DNA of 54,030 nt, from positions 1 through 54,030 of the forward strand of contig JAGRKE010000016.1 of the NCBI GenBank assembly GCA_020442385.1, written 5' to 3'. Every line of letters begins with the position of its first letter. Position 1 is the stretch's first letter. The translations under genes and the position numbers were made by a program. The notes below the pieces were generated by a model. It worked only from the letters and a program-made list of their open reading frames with translations, did no database searches and had not been told where the DNA came from. The stretch comes from Alphaproteobacteria bacterium. Lineage in GTDB: Bacteria > Pseudomonadota > Alphaproteobacteria > Micavibrionales > Micavibrionaceae. Of the stretch, positions 41,302 through 50,709 are shown in pieces.

Positions 41302-42291
41302 TTACCCCGCTTCGGCCGCGCGGCGCAACCGATCATTAATCGCGATGCCCAGCCCGACTTCCGGAATATTCATCACCGCAATGCGCGTGTGCGCGGGTTG
41401 ATCGAGCGCTTTCATCATCGCGAATAGATTCGCCGCCGCCTCGTGCAGGTCACCCTCTTCGCTTAAATTTCGGATTTGGCTATCGGGCAGGTCCGCAGCC
41501 GCGCCGCCGCCCTTGATGCCCATAAACCTGATCGAGCCGAAGGCGAGCAAGACTTCCCCGCTCTCCAAATCCACCGCGTTCAAACGCACAGGCGTCTCAG
41601 GCGCATAATGTTTCAGCAGCATCCCCGGCGCTTTCGGCGCATCAGGCTCCCCGCTCTCGGCCGCATATCCGACCTCAATCCCCAGCACATGAGAAATATC
41701 CTCAGCCGTAATCGCGCCCGGACGCAGGACAACCGGAACATCGCCAGATAAATCCAAAACGGTGGATTCCAAACCCACCGCGCAGGCACCATCTGCCAAA
41801 ATCATATCAACGCTATCGCCCAGACTATCGGCCACATGCGCAGGGGTGGTCGGGGAAAGACTGCCCGATTTATTGGCGCTCGGCGCGACCAGCGGCACAC
41901 CTGCGGCCTCAATAAGCGCGCGCGCCGTTTTATGCCCCGGAACGCGCACCGCCACCGTCTCCAGCCCCGCGGTCGCCAATTCGGAAATGCCCGAATCCGC
42001 CTTTCGCGGCAGCACCAGCGTTAAAGGCCCCGGCCAAAAGGCTGTTGCCACGGCGTGGGCCTGCGCGCTCATTTCCGCAATCTCGCCCGCATCCTTCGCG
42101 CTGCCCACATGGACAATCAGCGGGTTAAAGGCCGGGCGGCCCTTGGCCTCGTAAATTTTCGCCACCGCCGCGCCGTCGCGCGCATTCCCCGCCAGCCCAT
42201 AGACCGTCTCCGTCGGCATAGCCACCAACCCGCCGGATTTTATAATCTCGGCGGCACCGGCAATGGCTTCATTGTTGGCGGTTTTGATCAT
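41302..42291 (-). CDS. tsaC: L-threonylcarbamoyladenylate synthase (Sua5/TsaC type)
   Basis: A 329-residue enzyme that makes threonylcarbamoyl-AMP from Thr, bicarbonate and ATP, for t6A37 in ANN-decoding tRNAs. The YrdC core (about 1-205) shows GGLVAMPTETVYGLAGNA, KGRPAFNPLIVH, WPGPLTLVL, VRVPGH and SANKSGSLSPTT. A C-terminal Sua5 domain (about 225-329) makes it the long type. The frame is open to a TTG three codons upstream; ATG 42291 is used. It is 38 bp downstream of the 290-aa unknown gene. Confidence 0.94.
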   Translation of the reverse strand: MIKTANNEAIAGAAEIIKSGGLVAMPTETVYGLAGNARDGAAVAKIYEAKGRPAFNPLIVHVGSAKDAGEIAEMSAQAHAVATAFWPGPLTLVLPRKADSGISELATAGLETVAVRVPGHKTARALIEAAGVPLVAPSANKSGSLSPTTPAHVADSLGDSVDMILADGACAVGLESTVLDLSGDVPVVLRPGAITAEDISHVLGIEVGYAAESGEPDAPKAPGMLLKHYAPETPVRLNAVDLESGEVLLAFGSIRFMGIKGGGAAADLPDSQIRNLSEEGDLHEAAANLFAMMKALDQPAHTRIAVMNIPEVGLGIAINDRLRRAAEAG

Positions 42292-42329
42292 GTAGGGCAA
42301 GTTACGAGTTTAACCAGCCCGTGTAAATA

Positions 42330-43202
42330 TTAATCCAGCGCAAAAGCAGAGGCCTTGCTGTAGCCTGCGTTTTTATAGGCTTCAAATAATTTTTTATTTT
42401 TTTGAAGAAGGCTGGAAATCTCATTAAGGTTTTCAGAGAAATTGTTAATGACGTAAGCCCATTGATCCGTTTCTTTTTCAAAATCAGAATCAAAGAAGCC
42501 TGTTTCAAAACTTAAGTCCCACTTGCTTTTTCTCGATTCAGAATTAATTTCACTTTCAATTTCATCGTGCTCTTTTTTATATAATTGAGCATCTTCCATC
42601 AATTCTTCGTAATAATCCTGTTTACCGTTTTTTTTGTGTTCCAAAGCTGCTTCTTCACAATCCTTTGCTGAATTCAAAAAACTTTTCTTAAGAAAACCAA
42701 TTTGAATTTTTTTAGTATTATTAAGAAACCCAGCTCTTTCACTTACAAAATCATTATGCTCAGAAAACTCCGGCATAAAATAATCATTCCATTCCAGGTG
42801 GTTGAAATGAATATGATCCACATCAAGAAAATAATGATTATTTTCACCCTCTCGCCCAAATCCTTCCATCTGCTCAGGCAATATACGCATTCTTATATTG
42901 CTCATAGGAAAACCTTGGTATTGCATCTTAGTTTCCAGCATTAATTTATCTACATCGCGATCACCGATATATTTAAACTCAACTTCGGAGAAGCCTATAT
43001 CAGGATGCTTTTTCTGTATTTGGTCTAATTTTTGAAGGAAAACGCTGTAAACATTCGCAATGCGGTTTATAACCTCGTCTGCTGACTTATCGCCGCGCCA
43101 ATACTTAAAAAACATCGCCTTTTTTTCTTCTTGAACGGAAGAATTAAAACCATATTTTTCTAGAATAAAGTGGTTATTTTCCGGCTCATTTTGTGCTGTC
43201 AT
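42330..43202 (-). CDS. Hypothetical Asn/Lys/Glu-rich protein
   Basis: A 290-residue soluble protein of unknown function. It is acidic and rich in Asn, Lys, Glu and Phe, with a coiled-coil-like middle (about 185-215) and no signal peptide. Its DNA is clearly A/T-richer than the flanking tsaC and anmK genes, with Lys AAA/AAG and Asn AAT frequent, a possible sign of recent acquisition. AAGGGG lies 9 bp before the ATG. Confidence 0.6.
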   Translation of the reverse strand: MTAQNEPENNHFILEKYGFNSSVQEEKKAMFFKYWRGDKSADEVINRIANVYSVFLQKLDQIQKKHPDIGFSEVEFKYIGDRDVDKLMLETKMQYQGFPMSNIRMRILPEQMEGFGREGENNHYFLDVDHIHFNHLEWNDYFMPEFSEHNDFVSERAGFLNNTKKIQIGFLKKSFLNSAKDCEEAALEHKKNGKQDYYEELMEDAQLYKKEHDEIESEINSESRKSKWDLSFETGFFDSDFEKETDQWAYVINNFSENLNEISSLLQKNKKLFEAYKNAGYSKASAFALD

Positions 43203-43237
43203 AGCAAAAGCCCCTTACGCAGTTATTACGAAAAAAA

Positions 43238-43266
43238 AGATTACGACAAAACAATAAACAAATCAA
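43238..43266 (-). promoter_or_regulatory. Possible promoter for the 290-aa gene
   Basis: TTGATT (43261-43266) and TAATCT (43238-43243) on the minus strand are 17 bp apart. The -10 match is poor, and the -35 lies over the end of anmK. Confidence 0.25.
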
Positions 43267-44342
43267 GCTTTTGACAGAACACCGCCTGTAAGCGGCCCTT
43301 CCACCCCCGTCGTGCTGGGCAGGCTGAGCGGCAGGCCGAGCAGGCTGCGCACCGCGAGATAGGCAAAACATTCAGCCTCCGTCGCATCCCCGTTCCAGGC
43401 CAGCGCCTCCACAGGCTCTATATTCAAATCACGTTTCAGGCGCATCATCAGCGCCGTGTTATGCCGCCCACCGCCGCAGACATACCAACTGCGCGGGACC
43501 TCCTCCATAAAACGCCGAGATTCCAGAATGCTGCGCGCGGTAAATTCCAGCAGGGTCGCCGCACCATCTTCATCGCTGATCGTGCTCATATCCTGCGCAA
43601 TATGCCCGAAATCGGCGATATCCCATTCATTGCGGTCGAGCGATTTCGGCGGCTCAGCGGCAAAATAATCATGGCCGAGCCATTCGCTGAGCATGTCTTC
43701 GATCACAATTCCCCGCGCGGCCAGCGCCCCGCCTTCATCAAAATCCAGCCCCAGACGCTGCTGGGCCCAATCATCCATCAGGGCGTTGCCCGGCCCGGTA
43801 TCAAAGGCGAGAATATGATCTGCCGCATCGCCTATGTAAGTCACATTGCCCACTCCGCCAATATTCAAAATTGCGCACGGCAGGTTTACATCGCTGCTCA
43901 TCACCCGCGCCTGATGATAGAGCGGGGCCAGCGGTGCGCCCTGCCCGCCGGCGGCCACATCAGCGGCGCGGAAATCACTCACAACCGGGATGCCAAGCGC
44001 CGCCGCCATCGCCGCGCCATCGCCCAATTGGATGGTTACCCCCTCTTCAGGCGCATGAAAAATCGTCTGGCCGTGAAAGCCGATTATATCGGCCTCCCAG
44101 CCCGTCTCTTGCAACACATCAATGTGTGCCTGCGTCACCAGCGCCTCAATCTCCGCGCTGCGCTCACGACTGCCGAAGACAGAGCGGATCGCCTCGCGCT
44201 GCGCCTGATCATAAGGCTTTGTCACAAAGGCAACCGGGCGCGCAAAGCTATAGCCATCCGTTTCGATCAAGGCCGCATCCACCCCGTCCAGCGAGGTGCC
44301 GGACATGAGGCCAATTGCTCTATAGACTTTGTGCGTGCTCAT
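43263..44342 (-). CDS. anmK: Anhydro-N-acetylmuramic acid kinase
   Basis: A 359-residue kinase that opens the 1,6-anhydro ring of anhMurNAc while phosphorylating it, in cell-wall recycling. It opens with [22 protein letters not shown], and shows [45 protein letters not shown] and [11 protein letters not shown], all AnmK hallmarks. The start is 18 bp from the divergent tyrS start. No MurQ homologue is in the window. Confidence 0.95.
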   Translation of the reverse strand: MSTHKVYRAIGLMSGTSLDGVDAALIETDGYSFARPVAFVTKPYDQAQREAIRSVFGSRERSAEIEALVTQAHIDVLQETGWEADIIGFHGQTIFHAPEEGVTIQLGDGAAMAAALGIPVVSDFRAADVAAGGQGAPLAPLYHQARVMSSDVNLPCAILNIGGVGNVTYIGDAADHILAFDTGPGNALMDDWAQQRLGLDFDEGGALAARGIVIEDMLSEWLGHDYFAAEPPKSLDRNEWDIADFGHIAQDMSTISDEDGAATLLEFTARSILESRRFMEEVPRSWYVCGGGRHNTALMMRLKRDLNIEPVEALAWNGDATEAECFAYLAVRSLLGLPLSLPSTTGVEGPLTGGVLSKA

Positions 44343-44360
44343 GCTTATAACGATTTTGTT

Positions 44361-45665
44361 ATGACGACTTATAAATCAGAATTTCTAAACATCTTAAACG
44401 AGCGCGGCTTTATACACCAGTGCTCTGATTTCGATGCGTTGGACGCCAAATTGTGTGAAGGCGTGCAGAGCGCCTATATCGGATTCGACGCGACCGCCAG
44501 CAGCCTGCATGCGGGTTCGCTCGTACAGATCATGATGCTCTACTGGTTTCAGCAAAGCGGACACAAACCCATCACGCTGATGGGTGGGGGCACAACCAAG
44601 GTTGGCGACCCGTCCGGCAAGGATGAGAGCCGCAAGATGCTCGATGATGCGGGCATCGCCGCCAATATCGAAGGCATTAAAGGCATTTTCTCGAAATTCC
44701 TGACCTATGGCGACGGCGCAACCGACGCGCTGATGGTCAATAATGATGACTGGCTATCCGAGCTGAATTACATCCAGTTCCTACGCGATTACGGCCCGCA
44801 TTTCACGATTAACCGTATGCTCGGCTTTGACTCGGTGAAGCTGCGCCTTGAGCGCGAACAACCGCTGACCTTCCTCGAATTCAATTATATGATTTTGCAG
44901 GCCTACGATTTTCTAGAGCTAAATCGTCGCCATGGCACTATTTTGCAAATGGGCGGGTCCGATCAATGGGGCAACATCATTAATGGTGTTGAGCTTATAA
45001 GAAGAGATGACGCAAAAAACAGAAAGGACGAAGGAAGTGGAGTAGCAACCAGCCTCCTTTTAGCAAAGGACTCATTTGCTCTCACAACCCCTCTCCTCAC
45101 CACCTCATCGGGTGCAAAGATGGGCAAAACCGCCGATGGCGCGGTCTGGCTCAATGCAGACATGCTCTCGCCTTACGATTACTGGCAATATTGGCGCAAT
45201 ACCGAAGATGCCGATGTCGGAAAATTCTTGAGGCTCTTCACCACCTTGCCGATGGAGGAGATTAAAAAGCTCGAAGCGCTCGAGGGCGCAGAAATTAACG
45301 AAGCGAAAAAGATCCTCGCGTATCACGCCACCAAGCTGTGCCATGGCGAGACGGCCGCAAAAGAAGCACAAGCCACCGCCGAAAAAACCTTCGAACAAGG
45401 CGGGGTGGGTGACGACCTGCCGAGCATCATGGTCGATGGCGCGCGTTTAAACGCGGGCGTTTCGGTGCTGGATTTATTCGTGGAAACCGGACTGGTGGAC
45501 TCCAAGGGCGAGGCGAAACGCCTGATCAAAGGCGGCGGCGCACGCGTGAATGACAACACCGTGCAGGATATGGAATTGAATATTTCACAAGGTGACCTGA
45601 CCGCGGACGGCTATATCAAATTATCAGCCGGAAAAAAGAAACACGCACTCGTCAGAGTTGGCTAA
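44361..45665 (+). CDS. tyrS: Tyrosyl-tRNA synthetase
   Basis: A 434-residue class I enzyme. The HIGH-equivalent is in [12 protein letters not shown], the tyrosine site includes the segment GGSDQWGNI, and the KMSKS-type loop reads KMGKT (residues 253-257), as in many alphaproteobacteria. A C-terminal S4 RNA-binding domain follows (about 370-430). Residues 216-240, just before [10 protein letters not shown], form an extra segment of about 17 residues relative to typical TyrRS, encoded with Arg AGA codons unlike the CGN used elsewhere. ATG 44361 is the family start; the upstream open frame is antisense to anmK. Confidence 0.95.
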   Translation: MTTYKSEFLNILNERGFIHQCSDFDALDAKLCEGVQSAYIGFDATASSLHAGSLVQIMMLYWFQQSGHKPITLMGGGTTKVGDPSGKDESRKMLDDAGIAANIEGIKGIFSKFLTYGDGATDALMVNNDDWLSELNYIQFLRDYGPHFTINRMLGFDSVKLRLEREQPLTFLEFNYMILQAYDFLELNRRHGTILQMGGSDQWGNIINGVELIRRDDAKNRKDEGSGVATSLLLAKDSFALTTPLLTTSSGAKMGKTADGAVWLNADMLSPYDYWQYWRNTEDADVGKFLRLFTTLPMEEIKKLEALEGAEINEAKKILAYHATKLCHGETAAKEAQATAEKTFEQGGVGDDLPSIMVDGARLNAGVSVLDLFVETGLVDSKGEAKRLIKGGGARVNDNTVQDMELNISQGDLTADGYIKLSAGKKKHALVRVG

Positions 45666-48634
45666 TTTTGTTCGAACAAAATTCGGCGCAAAATTCCGGG
45701 TGCAAGCACCGAAAGCGGGTTCACCGACACCTCCGGGTCTTTGCTCGGCCCCTTAATCGTGTAGGTCGCAGCGATCAGCGCGCCTGTGCCACCCGTGATA
45801 ATATCGCCAACAATCGGGATTGAGCCGATAGCCTTATTCACGCCCGAAAGCGGCACGATCGTGCCCGAAACATCAACCACACTTTGCGCATTATCAAACG
45901 TGCCGTCAAAGGTCAGCCCCAAAGAATTCCCTGAACTGCGCCCCTCTTTAAGGACCAACAGGCTGCCATTGGGACGGTATAGCCAGTTAAAGTCCGACTC
46001 AAGCTTGGTAAAACCTAACCCCTCCCCATTAAGCATAGAGGTCACGCCCGAGAGAGATAGCGTGCTCAAAAGGCGCGCAAGGCTGGGTGCATTCACGACC
46101 TTGAAGTTTATAATCTGTGCCTTACCAGCCAAGTTGCGGTTAAAGACGCGCCCGACCGGCTCTCCATACACATCCAATTCGCCACCAACGATCTTATCGT
46201 AAACGCCAAAAGCTTTGAGCGCCGCCCCCGCATCATCGGCCTCCAGCCGGAAGGTACGCTTACCCGACGCATCAGGTTTAAAGCGTAGATAGATATCACC
46301 CGTCCCGGCGCGTGCATCCATCTCCAACTGGTTAAAACGACCTTTGGAATCAATATCGATATAAAGCTTGCTGCCTGTAACAAATTCACCTTCGCCGGTC
46401 AGCATTTTATCAGCAGTGACCGAGATAATCATCGGCGGTTCATTATAAATTTCTTCGGACTCTTTTTCATCATCAATAAAGGGCCGCGCATCAAGAAGCG
46501 GGGTGTTCAGAACCATTTTCCATTGCCCTTGAGGCGTGACCTCAAGCTGAAGACTGCCCGCGTTTTGATGGATTTTAAAATTATCAATCTTGCCGCCGGA
46601 CAAGCTTGGCTCTCCGTCAATTGTGCGAAAAGCAAACTCACTGGTAGGCATAAATAAGTTCGGTGCACTGACCTGCAAATCCTTGATCAGGTAGAGATCA
46701 CCGCCGCGCAACAATGCATTTAAGCTGGCATGCCCTTCAATACCTTCGGGTTTGGTATAAGCAAACGGTTTAAGCGAAATACTCGTCGGTGTTAAATCAA
46801 CCGTGACAGCGGCCTCTGATCGGTCATCTTTATACTCGGTATAGACAACATCCACCTCCGCTGGCCCGCTCAGGAAGTCACTCAAATCGAGTCCCATCTT
46901 CGCGCGCATAGCGTCTGTGGCCAGCATCTTGGCTGTAATTTTGCTGGAATAAGGCTCACCCTCACTATGCAGGAACGTTTCATAGCGCGCTTCTACAGCC
47001 TGTCCTTCCAACATCCCAGGGCCGGAAATCGTGAGCAGATTATTTTTCGCCTTCACATCGAACGGCCCGCCGCTCAGCGTTAAATCTCCGACCACGCCGG
47101 GCAAGCTGATCTGATCGGCGTGGCCGACGATATAAAGCCTCACATCTTCGGTGCGCATATCTTCGGTTGTGGGAAATACAACATTGACCGAAGCCTTAAT
47201 ATGCCCTTGCACCTGCGACGGATCAAAGCGCTTCGCAGCATGAATCGGCTCGCGGCGCACATAATCAAAGATATCGCTCAGGGGTCCGTCCAGTTTTAAA
47301 TTGATATCGGCCTTGCCCTTGCCGCCCTCAATAATATTGACGAATTCCAACTGCGCATCGGTCACTTGCAGATTACCGATCTTGCCTTCATGAACCCTGA
47401 TATCTACTTTTTCTTGCTTGTTATCAAAAATGCCGGAGCCTTTCGCCTGCGTCAGCGGCATCATCGGATCGCGGTAATTAACCTTTAGCCCTTCAAAATC
47501 CCAACTGGCCGTAATATCCTGCGCATCAAAGAACCAACCCTCACCTCTTTTCGCCGCAATCAGCTTCATATTTGCTATGGCATTGCGGAACGTGCCTTCG
47601 GACATACGCTGCACAATCCATTTGGCGCTATTGTCATTTTCCAGCAGCTCGGGCCAAAGCGGGCCAATTTGTTCTTGGCGAACCTCATCAATCGTAATTT
47701 TTAGGGCCCCACCCATAGCCTGCTCATCATGGTTAAGGCTGGCTTCAGCGCGAATTGTCACATCATTGGCCGTAATCGTAGCATTGGAGAGGGTCAGATT
47801 CTTTTGCTCGCTATCATAGGCCGCCAAAATCGAGATATCGCCGAGCGCAAGAGGCTCGGAATAGACGCCTTCATAGCGGAAGGACCCGCCAGATGAGATA
47901 ATCAACAGAGAGGTCTGGTTGTCATGTTTTGGATTTGTGAATGTGACATTTAAATTGGGCAGCTCAACGTCAATACCGTTTCTGCGCCCCTCAAAAATCA
48001 GCTGTGCCTCTTCGATCTTAAAAGCTGTAAGCGTTGAGAGCACAGACGAGTCACCCGTCCCGTGCTTCGGATCAGCAATATAGGATAAAATAGATTCTAA
48101 AATTTCTTCCTGCCCGCGTGGAACATCCTGCGGCGCGCTTTCGGTTTCAAAGCCAAAATCCACATCTCCATCTTTGTCGCGGGTCACGCGCAGATGCGGA
48201 CGCTTCACGATCAAAAGCGAGGGGGCAACTTGACCAAACAACAAGCGTGATTTCAACAGCCCGACCGCGGCCTCGTCAATTTCGGCAAAGACCTTACCCT
48301 TGTCATCCTCAATACGCGCCGAAGCCATGCCAAGCAAAATAGGGCCATTAAATTTCGGCCAGACGAGCTGGATTTGTCCGATTTTCACAAAACGGTTGGC
48401 CTGCACATCGCTTAAGGATTGCTCGACATAGCTTTTGGCAAAATCAACATTCAAAGGCCGGGAATGAATACGCCACGCGCCAATTACAACCGTCAGCGTC
48501 AACAAAACGAATAAAATCAAAACCCCTTCAAACAGCCATACCGCTGCGCGCGGAAATCCCTCTGAAGCTTTTTTCGCAGGCCCTTCAGAAGGCGCACCCG
48601 CGTTTACATTTGACTTTGTCTCATTTTCAGCCAT
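45662..48634 (-). CDS. AsmA-like/DUF3971 large inner-membrane protein
   Basis: A 990-residue protein with one N-terminal transmembrane helix (about 28-52) after a short cytoplasmic tail, then a very long beta-rich periplasmic region and an AsmA-like C-terminal domain (about 780-970, ending in [21 protein letters not shown] and [18 protein letters not shown] [14 protein letters not shown]). This matches YhdP-type proteins of the AsmA/VPS13-like group, thought to carry phospholipid between membranes. Its stop overlaps that of tyrS. It is divergent from bcp with 48 bp between. Confidence 0.85.
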   Translation of the reverse strand: MAENETKSNVNAGAPSEGPAKKASEGFPRAAVWLFEGVLILFVLLTLTVVIGAWRIHSRPLNVDFAKSYVEQSLSDVQANRFVKIGQIQLVWPKFNGPILLGMASARIEDDKGKVFAEIDEAAVGLLKSRLLFGQVAPSLLIVKRPHLRVTRDKDGDVDFGFETESAPQDVPRGQEEILESILSYIADPKHGTGDSSVLSTLTAFKIEEAQLIFEGRRNGIDVELPNLNVTFTNPKHDNQTSLLIISSGGSFRYEGVYSEPLALGDISILAAYDSEQKNLTLSNATITANDVTIRAEASLNHDEQAMGGALKITIDEVRQEQIGPLWPELLENDNSAKWIVQRMSEGTFRNAIANMKLIAAKRGEGWFFDAQDITASWDFEGLKVNYRDPMMPLTQAKGSGIFDNKQEKVDIRVHEGKIGNLQVTDAQLEFVNIIEGGKGKADINLKLDGPLSDIFDYVRREPIHAAKRFDPSQVQGHIKASVNVVFPTTEDMRTEDVRLYIVGHADQISLPGVVGDLTLSGGPFDVKAKNNLLTISGPGMLEGQAVEARYETFLHSEGEPYSSKITAKMLATDAMRAKMGLDLSDFLSGPAEVDVVYTEYKDDRSEAAVTVDLTPTSISLKPFAYTKPEGIEGHASLNALLRGGDLYLIKDLQVSAPNLFMPTSEFAFRTIDGEPSLSGGKIDNFKIHQNAGSLQLEVTPQGQWKMVLNTPLLDARPFIDDEKESEEIYNEPPMIISVTADKMLTGEGEFVTGSKLYIDIDSKGRFNQLEMDARAGTGDIYLRFKPDASGKRTFRLEADDAGAALKAFGVYDKIVGGELDVYGEPVGRVFNRNLAGKAQIINFKVVNAPSLARLLSTLSLSGVTSMLNGEGLGFTKLESDFNWLYRPNGSLLVLKEGRSSGNSLGLTFDGTFDNAQSVVDVSGTIVPLSGVNKAIGSIPIVGDIITGGTGALIAATYTIKGPSKDPEVSVNPLSVLAPGILRRILFEQN

Positions 48635-48682
48635 GTAATTAAACTAATCATAAAGACTTGAAATACAAGAGAGGAATTACAA

Positions 48683-49162
48683 ATGGCAGAGTTGCAAACA
48701 GGAGATCAGGCCCCCGATTTCACCGCCCCCGTTGATGGCGGCGGCACAATCGCGTTGTCGGCGCTGAAGGGACAAAAAATTATTCTTTATTTCTATCCGA
48801 AGGACGACACACCCGGCTGCACGACGCAAGCCTGCGCGTTTCGCGACAACTTGCCCCAGTTCGAGGATATGAACGCAGTTGTGATCGGTGTATCAAAAGA
48901 CACCGTGGCCAAACATGACAAATTTAAAGACAAGCATGGACTGAATTTTCCGCTTATTTCGGATGAAGACGGAAAAATCTGCGACCTTTATGGCGTTTGG
49001 AAAGAGAAATCGATGTACGGCAAAAGCTTCATGGGGATTGAGCGCTCAACCTTCCTGATCGACGAGAACGGCAAAATAGCGCACGTTTGGCGCAAGGTGA
49101 AGGTGAAGGACCATGCGGAGGAGGTCCGCGACACCGCGCAAAGCCTTGCGAAGGCCGCTTAA
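48683..49162 (+). CDS. bcp: Thiol peroxidase of the Bcp/PrxQ family
   Basis: A 159-residue peroxiredoxin. The peroxidatic and resolving cysteines lie in DDTPGCTTQACAFRD, five residues apart as in BCP/PrxQ; GVSKDTVAKHDKFKDKHGLNFPLISD is also typical. It reduces peroxides with thioredoxin, complementing KatG. GAGAGGA lies 8 bp before the ATG. A strong terminator follows the stop codon. Confidence 0.95.
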   Translation: MAELQTGDQAPDFTAPVDGGGTIALSALKGQKIILYFYPKDDTPGCTTQACAFRDNLPQFEDMNAVVIGVSKDTVAKHDKFKDKHGLNFPLISDEDGKICDLYGVWKEKSMYGKSFMGIERSTFLIDENGKIAHVWRKVKVKDHAEEVRDTAQSLAKAA

Positions 49163-49173
49163 AAACCGACAAC

Positions 49174-49206
49174 AAAAAAGAGCCTCATTTTTGAGGCTCT
49201 TTTTTT
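49174..49206. terminator. Bidirectional rho-independent terminator
   Basis: A perfect 8-bp stem (49180-49187 with 49192-49199, TTTT loop) has T7 on its right and A6 on its left, so it can end both the rightward bcp and the leftward hydrolase transcript, which converge here. Confidence 0.85.
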
Positions 49207-49233
49207 ATTCCCTGCATAGGAAACTCTTAAAGC

Positions 49234-49908
49234 TTAGGCTGCGACCGTTTCGGCAATCGGCATAAACTGACCGGCCTCAGACTTATTCAGATGATCATGC
49301 ATATGCGTAATAATCGTATCTGTATGGCCGTGGAAGAAATGGTTAGCACCCTCAACCACCCGGTAATCAATCTGAATACCTTTTTGCAGCTGAACCTTAT
49401 CAACCAGATCCGCAACAGAGGCTTCCGTCACCACATCATCCCGGGAGCCTTGCAACATCAAACCCGATGTCGGGCATGGCGCAAGAAAGCTGAAATCTTC
49501 AGTATTGGCCGGTGGAGCCACAGAGATAAAGCCCTGAATTTCCGGGCGGCGCATCAAAAGCTGCATCCCGATCCAGGCGCCGAAAGAAAACCCACCAACC
49601 CAAACATAAGGCGCATTGGGGTTAATTTCCTGCATCCAGTCCAGCGCAGCCGCCGCATCGCTCAGTTCGCCTTCGCCGCGGTCAAACACGCCTTGTGAAC
49701 GGCCTACACCGCGAAAATTAAAGCGCAATGTCGAAAACCCGCGCGCGCAAAATGCCTGGAACATCATGTAATTGATTTTGTTATTCATTGTTCCGCCATA
49801 TTCCGGTGATGGATGCAGAACCAGCGCTAAAGGCGCATTTTTAATTTTGGAATGTGAGTAACGACCTTCAAGACGACCACATGGGCCATTGAAAATTACC
49901 TCAGGCAT
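49234..49908 (-). CDS. Alpha/beta hydrolase
   Basis: A 224-residue alpha/beta hydrolase with the nucleophile elbow GGFSFGAWIG (Ser near 108), an acid-containing stretch GSRDDVV and a late His in GANHFFHGH. It resembles the short dienelactone-hydrolase-like family often found beside Fe-S genes in alphaproteobacteria. The substrate is unknown. AAGGGG lies 6 bp before the ATG. It is divergent from the Rrf2 gene across a 312-bp gap. Confidence 0.85.
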   Translation of the reverse strand: MPEVIFNGPCGRLEGRYSHSKIKNAPLALVLHPSPEYGGTMNNKINYMMFQAFCARGFSTLRFNFRGVGRSQGVFDRGEGELSDAAAALDWMQEINPNAPYVWVGGFSFGAWIGMQLLMRRPEIQGFISVAPPANTEDFSFLAPCPTSGLMLQGSRDDVVTEASVADLVDKVQLQKGIQIDYRVVEGANHFFHGHTDTIITHMHDHLNKSEAGQFMPIAETVAA

Positions 49909-50220
49909 ATAAACCCCTTTTCAGTGCAACCGACTCGGAGTATACTCTCCGTTATTCGATTTGTTGTTTTTGGCTTACGAGAAAGGAATTTGTTCTTTTC
50001 TCTGGTACTACTTGCGTTTTCATATATTAGAGTTACCTGAAAAAGTCTACTATTTTCTTCTAAGTAACTGAAAAATATGTGGATAATGCACCCAACCGCT
50101 TTTCAGCACTTTTCTCAATCTCTCCACATTTTTTATTTCACTTTTTCCTAATAAACCTTGTTTTCTGTGGCTAAGAAACTATTTTCAAACTCAATTGAAC
50201 TGTTCTCACCCCTTATGCGT
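49909..50220. promoter_or_regulatory. 312-bp divergent control region, hydrolase/Rrf2
   Basis: No gene is seen. It is A/T-rich and must hold promoters for the leftward hydrolase and rightward Rrf2-cysteine desulfurase-ferredoxin genes. A 10-bp palindrome GAGTATACTC (49938-49947) lies 30 bp from the hydrolase start and could bind a dimeric regulator. I cannot assign a promoter with confidence. Confidence 0.4.
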
Positions 50221-50649
50221 ATGAGTAATATGAGTACAAAACCGAACAAACACACCCTGCAACTCACCACTCGCGGACGCTATGCCGTCAATGTCATGGT
50301 GGAGCTTGCAAAACAGCAAGAAATGAAGCCTGCACCACTCTCCGGCATTGCCGAGCGTAGTCAGATTTCCCTATCCTATCTGGAACAGCTCATCTCCGGC
50401 CTGCGCAAGCATGGCCTTGTGAAGAGCTATCGTGGGCCCGGCGGCGGTTATGTGCTTAAAAAACCAGCCAATGACATTGTGATTTCCGAGATTCTGATCG
50501 CGGCAGAAGACATCACCCCGGCCAAACGCAATAAGGCGAAAAAGCCTGTTGCCGATGAGTCTGCCAGCCTATGGGATCATATCGGGGAATTTCTATATAC
50601 AAAACTTAAAACCCTGACTTTGGCTGATGTGCTAAAAGAAAAGCTCTAA
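50221..50649 (+). CDS. Rrf2 family regulator without Fe-S cysteines
   Basis: A 142-residue winged-helix regulator similar to IscR: LTTRGRYAVNVMVELA, then the recognition part SLSYLEQLISGLRKHGLVKSYRGPGGGYVL. IscR binds a [2Fe-2S] cluster through three Cys at about 92-104. This protein has no cysteine at all; the corresponding stretch is Lys/Ala-rich (TPAKRNKAKKPVADES). Whether it senses a cluster by other means is unknown. ATG 50221 or 50230 are both possible starts. It lies 60 bp upstream of the cysteine desulfurase gene. Confidence 0.88.
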   Translation: MSNMSTKPNKHTLQLTTRGRYAVNVMVELAKQQEMKPAPLSGIAERSQISLSYLEQLISGLRKHGLVKSYRGPGGGYVLKKPANDIVISEILIAAEDITPAKRNKAKKPVADESASLWDHIGEFLYTKLKTLTLADVLKEKL

Positions 50650-50709
50650 AAGACAACCTGACCAGCAAATTCATTGAATTTTCTGGGAAAAACCCGCTAT
50701 AAGGCGGGT

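Noticed and set aside
43461..44360. A 300-codon open frame extending tyrS upstream
   Set aside because: It is antisense to the complete anmK gene, has a low-complexity Arg/His-rich translation and no homology to TyrRS; the normal start is at 44361.
44999..45083. Intein or intron in tyrS
   Set aside because: The extra segment is only about 50 bp, has no splice motifs and keeps the frame open.
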